Assembly: GCA_022702545.1 (NCBI GenBank)
Contig: JAHRBC010000003.1
Location: 2,356,001-2,420,000 of the forward strand
Reading direction: 5' to 3'
Length of the DNA: 64,000 nucleotides
From: Phycomyces nitens
Lineage: Eukaryota; Mucoromycota; Mucoromycetes; Mucorales; Phycomycetaceae
The notes beneath the pieces were generated by a model, which did not search any database, had not been told where the DNA came from, and saw only the letters and a list, made by a program, of their open reading frames with translations. Shown piece by piece: positions 43,101-52,319 of this stretch (the stretch's first letter is position 1; each line of letters begins with the position of its first letter). The position numbers were made by a program, and so were the translations under genes.

Positions 43101-44831
43101 AATCACTATGTCATTCCAGAGGATGGGATTCCTCCTGGGAGTCGTCTCCAACATTTCTTACCAAACTGGAAGAGTCTTACAAATCATCAATAGCCATTGT
43201 CAGTTATCAGCCAAGGATACCGAATTCAATTCCATACAACCCCAAAACCGTGGATAGAAAAACAATTCAAACTTTCAGTAACAGATGAACATGCCGTAGA
43301 CGAAGCAGTCTCCAAGTTCCTAAATTCACAAGTTATCGAAAGATCACCTACCCAAGACAATCACTTCCTCTCTGAATTCTTTACCATCAACGAACCAAAC
43401 AAGATTCAACCTATTCTGGACTGCAGACAAATAAACCAGTTTATTCAATGTCAACACTTCAAGATGGAAGGAGTTCCAGCGTTGAGGGAATTGATAGAGG
43501 AGAAGGATCTGATTACCAAGATCGATCTAAAGGATGCCTATGTAGTAGTACCTATCCATCAATAATCAAGAAAATATCTGACCTTCCAACATCAGGGAAC
43601 GGTATATCAATACCAATCACTGCCATTTGGGCTGAGTGTAGCACCCAGATTGTTCTCAAAATTGATGAGATTCGCCTTGGAGCCGCTCCACCAGAAGGGG
43701 ATCCACTTAGTATACTACTTGGACGACATCTGCATATTGGCCAAGAGCAAAGACGAGATGTCAGATCACAATCAGCAGGTCCTAAAGCAACTAACAGACT
43801 TAGGATTCATTATCAATTACCAGAAGAGCGACTTCGAGGCCAAGTACATCCAAGACTTCCTTGGGTTTACATTCAACACAAAGAAGATGAAAATCACAGT
43901 ACCACAAGCAAAGATGAACAAACTCTACTCACGGATAAGACAACTACAAAACAACAGCCCAAACAGACCGTACTCATGTCGATGGATAGCAGGGATGTTA
44001 GGGAAGATGACAGCAATGATACCAGCTATTGGGGAAGCCCTACTTCATATCAGGTATCTGCAACGGGATCTAGCTGTGAGCCTAAGACACAATCAGCACA
44101 AATGGGACAGCCCATGCATGATATCTTTACTAGGACACAAGGAACTGGAGTGGTAGACAACACAGACCCAGGAAAAGAATGGATTGCCAATAACAGTAAA
44201 CACGACTACTGTGATGGAGGAACCCAATATAACAATACATGTCGATGCATCCGACACGGGATGGGGGGTAACATCGCCAATGATAGAGACAGCAGGATAC
44301 TGGACAGATGCAGAAAAAGAGATGTAAATCAATGTGAGAGAACTGAAGACAATCCTTTTTGCCCTACAACTACACGCAACAAGATACAAAAACTGCACCA
44401 TCCAAATGTTTTCAGACAATACCACAGCCTTGAAATATGCAAAGAAATCAGGAGGCACAGCATCATTGATTCTTCAAGGACTTGCACTCGATATCCAGGA
44501 GATAATGAACAAGCACAACATACAGGTGAGATATTGTCATATCCCGGGATTGAAGAACAACAGGGCAGACGAATTGAGTTGCAAGAAGAAACCATTGTAC
44601 AAGTGGACACTCCCCAGAAAATGGTTCCAATTACTGCAGGAGACATGGGGACCAATGAAGATAGATGCTTTTGCTTCCAGGGAGAACAAGAGACTCCGCA
44701 AATTTTGGAGTCATCTACCAGATCCAGAAGCAAGTGCAACAGATGCCTTCCAGCAATCATGGCCCAAGACAGGTTTGTATCTACATCCCCCATGGCAAAT
44801 GATACCAAGAGTATTACGCAAGTTGAAATAA
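43101..44831 (+). pseudogene. DIRS reverse transcriptase / RNase H
   Basis: One frame runs through the domain with stops at about 43191 (TAG), 43563-43565 (TAA), about 44154 (TGA) and about 44326 (TAA). RT motifs include GYRIQFHTTPKPW, KIQPILDCRQINQFIQCQHF, LITKIDLKDAYVVVPIHQ, YQSLPFGLSVAPRLFSKLM and HLVYYLDDICILAK (YLDD box). RNase H motifs are IHVDASDTGWGVTS, VRELKTILFALQLH and MFSDNTTALKYAK, followed by CHIPGLKNNRADELS. The frame ends at a TAA near 44831. Normally this enzyme copies the element RNA and removes the template strand. Most stops can be explained by C-to-T or G-to-A changes. Confidence 0.85.
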
Positions 44832-44899
44832 GACAGAGTGAAGAATGCTGTGATGATCACTCCGGATTGGCCCAGCTAATATTGGTGGCCAATGATCAT

Positions 44900-46138
44900 G
44901 AAGCAGAACTTGTCGACAATAATACCAATCAGACTCAACAATATCTGGAATTTGATTGCATGGAGATTATCCGGCGTTACCAAACAACTCACGGCATGAT
45001 CTCAAAGGTAGCAGAATATATTCAACGAGCAAATCGCCCTTCCACCCATAAGAACTATGATCTTCTCTGGATGAAATGGGTTTGATGGTGTAAAGAGGAC
45101 AAATGTCAATATGACCCACTCAAATATAAAGCAAAGAATATACTGGAATATTTGGTGGAACTGGAACAATATACTGCCTCAACACTCAATACTAGTAGAT
45201 CTGTCATTGCCTCAGTCTACAAGGTCATACACCCATCAAAACCACCGATTGCATTGCACCCACTCATCATTCAATTCTTTCTTGCCAAGAGAAGGTCAGA
45301 CGTAAGACTCCCTAACCATTCCCAAGAAACATATGACCCAGGCCAAATAATCGGATACATCGCAAGTTGGGGACCAACAATTGAACTCACACTAGATCAC
45401 TTACAACTCAAGACTATTGTACTACTTGCCATTGCTACAATGTGGAGACCACGTTCGGATTTGGGTAATCTCCAATTCAGAGATATACAATTCCTGGTTG
45501 ATGATACTGGACCGTCCACACCCCGAGGAGTATCATTGATTGCACAACAACCCAAGGAAATTGATGCAAAGATGTCAAAACTTGGCACTGTCGCTGAAGC
45601 CAATAGCTGCCCCGTTACAACCTTGTGGGAGTTTTACCCGTGAACAAAGGAGATGAGAGACCACTTGCCAGAAAACCACCACTTTTTCCTGGCCAACATA
45701 CTCAAAGAGAATAGTTGCTGCCAATCAGCCAGCCCATCTACCATTGCAAATTGGATTAAGAGGATAATGTATGAAGCGGGTGTAGACACACAGAGATTCA
45801 AGGCCCATTCCATTTGATCGGCAGCAAGTACAAAGGCAGTCTTGAAAGGCGCCTCTATACAGGATGTAAAGCTACATGCAAACTGGAGTCTGAACAGTGA
45901 TACTTTTGAAAAGTATTATTTTAAACCATCCAACCAACATGCTTGAGGCAAGGACTTGATAGAAAAACTTCTTGGTGAGGTTACCAAGAATAGAACCACA
46001 TCCAAAGTCAGAGTAGAGCCAACAGCAATTGTGTTAGGAACGACACACAATGGCAACATTGGTGAAATGAAGACAGAGGATGTGGTGGCTACCTGCCCTA
46101 GTTCAACATGGAAGGAATACCTCCAAAGTTTCTTTTAG
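44900..46138 (+). pseudogene. DIRS tyrosine recombinase
   Basis: In the frame used by the 43448-45085 open stretch. The N-terminal helical domain starts near ISKVAEYIQRANRPSTHKNY; a TGA at 45083-45085 precedes the catalytic domain. Catalytic signatures are MWRPRSDLGNLQFRDI (first Arg), KAHSI with TGA at 45815-45817 where HxxR needs Arg (CGA to TGA), and KLHANWSLNSDTFEKYYFK (His/Trp and nucleophile Tyr). Other stops lie at 45641-45643 and after NQHA near 45945. The enzyme would integrate the circular cDNA. This copy cannot work because an essential Arg is lost. Confidence 0.83.
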
Positions 46139-47524
46139 AAAAAAGGCATATTATTACATAATTTAGATATAATTTCTTTCCCTCCTCTTGCCACCAGTTG
46201 GCTCACCAAAAGCTTGATGCTTACACAAAAGGTATAAAGGAGAGGAATATATGAGAAAAATTTTATATATTATAATCTGAGAATAAAAGCGTGGCTAGGA
46301 AGCCTATAATCACATCCTCTGTCTTCGTTTCACCAACGTTGCCATAAGCTCATTAGATACTCTGAAATCCGCAACTATATCAATATAATAATTAAGATCT
46401 ATCCTAATATTAACCTTTTGCAACCACATATATATACTAAAGCTCGTTTTTGTGATATTATCAATGGGAGAAGTGGTGACCAACTGTGTAAGCTTTTCAG
46501 TCAATTTGTCTATTTAAATAGTAATGTTATACATGGCATAATAATAGTATAAATGAAGTTCTGTTTAGTTATTACCTGTGGCATACTGATTTGAATGCTA
46601 TGGAGGTTGATGTTTCTACTGTCATTGTTAATGTCCATCATTGGATGGATTCAACTTTGCATACTTCATTTATATACCCAAATAGCAATATTAGCACTGA
46701 CAATCACCACCCAACACCCCCTTGTCCTTGTAGAAAATAAATATAGTATTAGTAAAAACACAAAGTAGGAATCACTTGCTCCTTGTACATGCTTACCTAG
46801 CAATCACAATATAACTAATGAAAACCAGCTCATTAGTATTGTTCATCTCTACTTTTAATATAGAGATTAAGACTTTAGTCAATATTTTGTTACTTTAGAA
46901 AAAACTCATGAAGGAGCTTGACATTACAAACGATGACTTGTATGTAGCAGAAATAAAGTAGCAGTCTGCACTTTGTACAATGGGCTATATACTACAACCG
47001 ACATTTGCAGTTGTTAATGTAGATGACGTCCAACATCAACAACTCAATCAATACCTACCAGACGGAAATAATTCTATTTTATTGCACTGTACTACATATT
47101 CAAGAATAATTGATGTGTCACCATGAGTAGCCTCTTTATTTTATAATTCTTTCTTTATAATGCTCTCTCTATACTTCTTTATATTATTATACAGACACCA
47201 AGTAAAATAAAATGGCTAATAATGTCAAAAACAAAAAATTGGTTTCAAAAAAACAGTAGTTATGCTACCGTTTTGTTCACACAGCCAAAAAATTATTTTT
47301 CTCAAGAATGCACAACATCTTTAACACCAAATAAAATGCTCATTTCAATAAACAAGGTTGCCTAAAAATTTACGGGCCCTTTCTTTGGTACTACAACTAC
47401 CTCATTGTCAGATAAAAAGAGATTCCATGCAACTTTTATGAATTGGCATCGATGACATTACCTTTCAACCACAATCTGCCACTACGGCTAAGAAATCGGC
47501 AGTTATCTACCGTTTTGGTCACAT

Positions 47525-48000
47525 AACTACCGTTTTTTTGGTGGGGCAAAACGGTGGATATGACCCTGTGTAAGGCGAATTTGGTAGTAGCTACCATTTT
47601 TATAGTGGCGAAAATCGGCAGATAACTACCGTTTTGGTCACATAACTACCGTTTTTCTTCACTAAAAAAACGGTAGTTATCTGCCGTTTTGGTAACATTG
47701 CTACCGTTTGTTTGGTGGGGCAAAACGGTGGATATGACCCTGTGTAAGGCGAGTTTGGTAGTAGCTACCGTTTTTTGCTAATAAAAAATCGGCAGATAAC
47801 TACCGTTTTGGTAACATAACTACTGTTTTTCTTCACTAAAAATACGGTAGTTATCTGCCGTTTTGGTAACATTGCTACCGTTTGTTTGGTGGGGCAAAAC
47901 GGTGGATATGACCCTGTGTAAGGCGAGTTTGGTAGTAGCTACCGTTTTTTACTAATAAAAAAACGGCAGATAACTACCGTTTTGGTAACATAACTACCGT
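47525..48000. repeat. three tandem ~178-bp subterminal repeats
   Basis: TTGGTGGGGCAAAACGGTGG, then ATATGACCCTGTGTAAGGCG and TTTGGTAGTAGCTACC, begins near 47538, 47710 and 47888. Each unit contains about six CTACCG/CGGTAG/CGGCAG motifs in alternating orientation. Such arrays bind transposition proteins in plant CACTA elements; here the role is inferred. Confidence 0.85.
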
Positions 48001-48959
48001 TTTTATCCAACCAAAAATGCTTCCGTTATACACTATAACCTCTCTTTTATAGTACTCTATTTGATAATGGGTTCTGCTATTCTTTTACGACCATTCTTTT
48101 GAAAGAATGGTTTATTCTTTATTATAGAATGTCTTGATTTAATTCATACCGTATTTTGCGCACAATTATTATAGAAAAATACTTAAAACTAATGCTATTT
48201 AATATTATAAAACATATATAGTACAAACCTTTGTTATAAGCTATACACGCATAATAATACTACGTTGATATACATTAGATGATCCTTAGCATTCATCAAT
48301 TGCTAAAAATTCATTGTGGTTAGAAAAAGAAGCGATCATATAAACCTAGTACATTATTTTGTATTGCTTACAAGTATATATTATGCTTGTCAATTACTAT
48401 ACCATGCCTCTTGTTTTGAATGATTATACTGAAAGGGATCTCCAGAAATAAACACTATATGTAATAGGAGGTCAATAGAATATGTACTGAAAAATTAGTT
48501 GAAGAATAATATAATTATTAGACAATCGTCTTACCATAGAAAATCAACTTTGGCATATTCAAATCATATGATTCAAAACTGATTCGAATCTCATTGTAGC
48601 AAACAGAGTAATCAGCTCATTAGAAAAGAAAAGTGTATATCTTACAGAGATTGCCAAGTGTAAAAAGGACAAACTGTATTGTAATATAGCCGTAAAAGTT
48701 TTCGCTCTTTTGTTTCTGGGGGAAAAAGAGCGAGCTGCATTTCATTCCTAAATCAAAGGTAATCGAGCTAAAGATGGTTCAATCGGGATGTCAATCAGGT
48801 GTTTATAACCGTGCCGATCTTACATGAAGGAGGCTCATTTGGTTTTAATTCAAAGAGTCATTGCAAAGACAAGACAAGAGAAGCAAAAAGAAAAAGAAAA
48901 AAGAAAGCACACTAAGCATATGCTAAAAATGCAACGGGGCCAATAAGAGTTGCCTAAAA

Positions 48960-49480
48960 GAACAATCTTAAACCCTTGTTTTATTGCTTAGCACTTACAC
49001 AATACTCGTTTTTGGCGGTATAGAGCTATATTAAAGAGTAGAAATATTATATTGGCATTAGATTAGCAATAGATGATCAACAAAGCAATCACCCATTGCA
49101 CATCTGTCATGATTGCTAATTCGACGCCATCACCAAGTTGCAACATCTCATCTTCAAAAAGAAAAGAACGACTTGCACTTTGCTGCTATATTGTGATAAA
49201 TAATATTGTATTAACTATAATGTGTATTCAAAACATATATTAAAGAGTCAACTTACTTTATTATTCTCTATTATTTATTTATGAGCTTGGTTATTGATTG
49301 TAAAGCCTTTTCCAAGTCTTTTGGTGCACAGCATTCTATAATATTTATATTGATTCTGAGATAGACCATTATATTATTTTATGGCCATAGGATAGTGTTC
49401 TCGTCAATTAAATAGTGTTTGATAATATAAGACCATGCTTTTAGTTGATGCCGCGATTCATAGTCAAAGGATGGTTTGAG
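48960..49480 (-). pseudogene. CACTA-2 accessory gene, strongly decayed relic
   Basis: Inverse of the region around 7860-8230, aligned through ATGACAGATGTGCAA, an SFLFEDE-like acidic patch and the flanking intron. Several frame breaks. Only comparison with 7373-8251 identifies it. Confidence 0.45.
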
Positions 49481-50399
49481 AAAAATATTAACAAAAACAA
49501 AGGTTATTCTCTAGGGTTCTCTTGTGCCGTATTTTTTGATCTTAATGATAAAGCATATTATGTAAATGAAGTTTACTCTTTTCTTTGAGACCACCACCTG
49601 TATCAATTGCTAACTTACCAAGCTAATCAAGGTATTTGTCCAATAGATCCCTTTTTATACCAAATATCCATTTATAATAAATGAAAAATATATACAAACC
49701 AAACACTTTAACAAACTATTGACTTTTGAATGTCCCTTTGGGTTGATCAATCTTCATTTGACTGCAAAGGTTTTTGGTAAAAATATTAATAAAATAGCTT
49801 GCTGTCCGATACTTGCCAAGCATGGATAATAACCATATCCTTTACATTGTGAACAAAGGAATGGCCCTTGTATCTTAATATAACTTTTGCGTTGCCAGAT
49901 AAAATAAAAACACAAGTTAAATCATAGTATAGTATTTTATTGTTGTTACAATCGATTATTACCTTTTCCATAAGATACACTTTAAGAATCTGCGCAACTT
50001 ACTTTCCCAACAAGTTTATAGCAAGACTATATCTCGGTCTCTTATAAACTATTCAAAATTACCTGACACACCTTTTTTCATATAATAAATCGCCGAGGCC
50101 CATTACAAAGCTGTTCCACTCAATTCATAGAGAGAATTATAAGTAAACTGGATAAGCTCATTAGATACTTTGAAATTCGTGGCTATATCAATATAGCAAT
50201 GAGTATGTATCATAATATTAAACTTTTGTAACCACATACATATACTAAAGCTCGTTTTTGGGATATTTTCAATGGGAGAAGTGGTGACCAACTGTGTAAG
50301 CTTTTCAGTCAATTTTTCTATTTAAATATTAATGTTATACATGGCATAAGAATAGTATAAATGAAGTTCTGTTTAGTTATTACCTGTGACATACTGATT

Positions 50400-50940
50400 T
50401 GAATGCTATGGAGGTTGATTTTTCCACTGTCATTGTTAATGTCCATCATTGGACGGATTCAACTTTGCATTCTTCATTTAAATACCCAATCGGCAAGATT
50501 AGCACCAACAATCACCACCCAACACCCCCTTGTCCTTGTAGAAAATAAATATAGTATTAGTAAAAACACAAAGTAAGAATCACTTGCTATTTGTACATGC
50601 TTACCTAGTAATCACAATATAACTAATGAAAACCAGCTCATTAGTATTGTTCATCTCTACTTTTAGTATAGAGATTAAGACTCTAGTCAATACTTTGTTA
50701 CTTTAGAAAAAACTCATGAAGGAGCACGGCATTGCAAACGATGACTTGTATGTAGCAGAAATAAAGTAGCAGCCCGTACTTTGTACAACGGGCTATATAC
50801 TACAACCGACATTTGCAGTTGTTAATGTAGATGACGTCCAACATCAATGACTCAATCAATACCTATCAGACGGAAATAATTCTATTTTATTGCACTGTAC
50901 TACATATTCAAGAATAATTGACGCGTCACCATGAGTAGCC
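50400..50940 (+). pseudogene. CACTA-2 transposase-like relic
   Basis: NAMEVDFSTVIVNVHHWTDS and TLHSSFKYPIGKIS align in order with the CACTA-1 relic (MNSIELDDPMIVFASRLWKN, TVHSSCMYQRIKN), followed by a VNVDDVQHQ-like patch. Heavily mutated, no intact frame. The outer copy at about 46590-47120 has the same relic. Confidence 0.45.
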
Positions 50941-51404
50941 TCTCTATTCTATAATTCATTCTTTATAATGCCCTCTCTATACTTCTTTATATTATTATAC
51001 GGACACCAAATAAAATAAAGCAGCTAATAATGTCAAAAACAAAAATTCGGTTTCAAAAAACTGTAGTTATGTTACCGTTTCGTTCACACAGGACAAAAAT
51101 TATTTTTCTCAAGAATGCGCAACATCTTCAACACCAAATAAAATGCTCATTTCGATAAACAACGTTACCTAAAATTTTACGAGCCCTTTCTATGGTACTA
51201 CAACTACCTCATTGCCAGAGGAAAAGAGATTCCATGCAACTTTTATGAATCGGGATCAATGACATTACCTTTCAACCACAATCTGCGGAGAAAAAGCAGT
51301 CTAAAATCAGAAAAAACGGCAGTTATGTTACCGTTTCGGTAGCTGTTCCCACTCCTCTCGCCGTAGTGTGCAGAGAAAAAGCACTCTAAAATCATAAAAA
51401 ATGG

Positions 51405-51675
51405 TTGTTGTATTTGCACATCTATATGTACGACAAAGACATATATAATCAATCCCAGTATTCAATATAACTGGTGAATCTAACATGGACTATGAAGTAC
51501 AACATCAGTATAAAAGGAACAGGAACACAGACTAGCAACATCATCTTAATTGATACCAACTTTTTCTACCTCATTAAAAACCACACTATACAAAGTCTCA
51601 CTTTACTCACAACGTCTCTCTATTTCATTACCTTTATTATCACATTTTACTATATTCCTACCCTAAATACATCAA
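51405..51675. mobile_element. 271-bp MITE-like insertion
   Basis: It interrupts the conserved CACTA right end (ATAAAAAACGGTAGTTATG in other copies) between two copies of TGG (51402-51404 and 51676-51678). The ends form a short inverted repeat: TTGTTGTATTT and, complemented, TTGATGTATTT. No coding capacity. The family is unknown; 3-bp duplications occur in CACTA and PIF/Harbinger elements. Confidence 0.6.
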
Positions 51676-51727
51676 TGGTAGTTATGTTACCGTTTTGGTA
51701 GCTGTTCCCACTCCTTCTGCCATAGTG

Positions 51728-52319
51728 TATAATTGGCAAAAGGATCGGCTTCCAAAAAACAGTGAGTTCTCCTGATCACCAAGTACGTCTGAGGACCTGA
51801 CTTTATGGAACAAGGTAGCCAGATATAGAATATAGTAGTTATTTAGTTTCTGTTGCTATGCCAATAAATAATCCTTACATTCAAAATCAACATCTATCAT
51901 ATTGCATTGGGAGGAGATTTCTAGTAAAATATATTATGATACAATTCATAGAGTGTTTACAAAAGTAACTTGCCCCTTTTGCAATCTTCAAGACACTCTA
52001 ATCTTGCTCTCTTTGCATAACGTTGAGCAGTCAATTTCTGGACAAGACTGTAACCATTCTTGCTTGTACTGCATCTAGGGCAAAAGCACTTCTCATTGTA
52101 GACATCAGAAGTAGAAGACATGGTATTTGTGTATTGAAGTTTAAACAAAAAGGAAACAAGTGTTACATATGCTTTATTTGCTATAGTTTTATAAGAGTGT
52201 AAAAATATTATCTCCTGTTCTTTATATTTGAGCCAATTAAATACAAGAAAATAATATTTTCAAGGTGATCACAAAAAAACATGTTGAGTTGCAAAATTGC
52301 TTCAGCTTTCTCCATGTTC
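51728..52319. other. left flank of tnp2 remnant G
   Basis: No element terminus is certain. It contains one minus-strand exon-like ORF (51957-52122). The remainder is AT-rich with nothing recognised. The left end of element G was not found. Confidence 0.4.
51957..52122 (-). pseudogene. orphan cysteine-motif exon
   Basis: ATG, then KCFCPRCSTSKNGYSLVQKL and TAQRYAKRARLECLEDC. The spacing CxC-x2-C followed by TAQRxAxxA matches exon 1 of the tnp2 genes (CxCSxC ... AQTxxRH). No acidic exons or transposase body follow downstream (leftwards) within the CACTA-2 element. It looks like a stranded first exon of another tnp2-like gene. The ORF ends at TAA about 51957. Confidence 0.45.

Larger units (their letters stand above)
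43101..46345 (+). mobile_element. DIRS-like tyrosine-recombinase retroelement, 5'-truncated
   Basis: Reverse transcriptase, RNase H and tyrosine recombinase occur in that order, the gene content of the DIRS order. Coding sequence is already in frame at 43101, directly against the CACTA-1 terminus, so gag and the 5' end are absent. The 3' boundary is set near 46345, where CACTA-2 sequence (TAAGCTCATTAGATAC) begins. Several stops indicate a dead copy. 46145-46345 is noncoding 3' sequence. Confidence 0.85.
47480..51368 (+). mobile_element. CACTA-2 element, inner copy
   Basis: Left end CACTACGGCTAAGAAATCGG, right end CCACTCCTCTCGCCGTAGTG, flanked by TGC at 47477-47479 and 51369-51371. The left 530 bp is a dense array of CGGTAG/CGGCAG motifs. 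Internal genes are relics only. 48010-48980 has no gene and is the inverse of 8260-9190; 49480-50100 is AT-rich without recognisable genes. Confidence 0.9.
46346..51727 (+). mobile_element. CACTA-2-like element, outer copy (left end missing)
   Basis: 46346-47479 matches 50150-51300 of the inner copy. The right end CCACTCCTTCTGCCATAGTG stops at 51727. The inner CACTA-2 is inserted at AATCTGC with TGC duplicated. The left part is replaced by the DIRS element. 46590-47130 carries a strongly decayed copy of the transposase-like C-terminal region. Confidence 0.75.

Noticed and set aside
43448..45085. 545-codon ORF as a separate novel protein
   Set aside because: It covers a clear RT/RNase H in another frame and is in phase with the recombinase. 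I treat it as an overlapping upstream extension, reported as a finding and not as a gene.
46310..46504. 64-codon minus ORF and its duplicate at 50103-50312 as a conserved protein
   Set aside because: The duplication is explained by two nested CACTA-2 copies, and the two ORFs differ by indels and frame ends.
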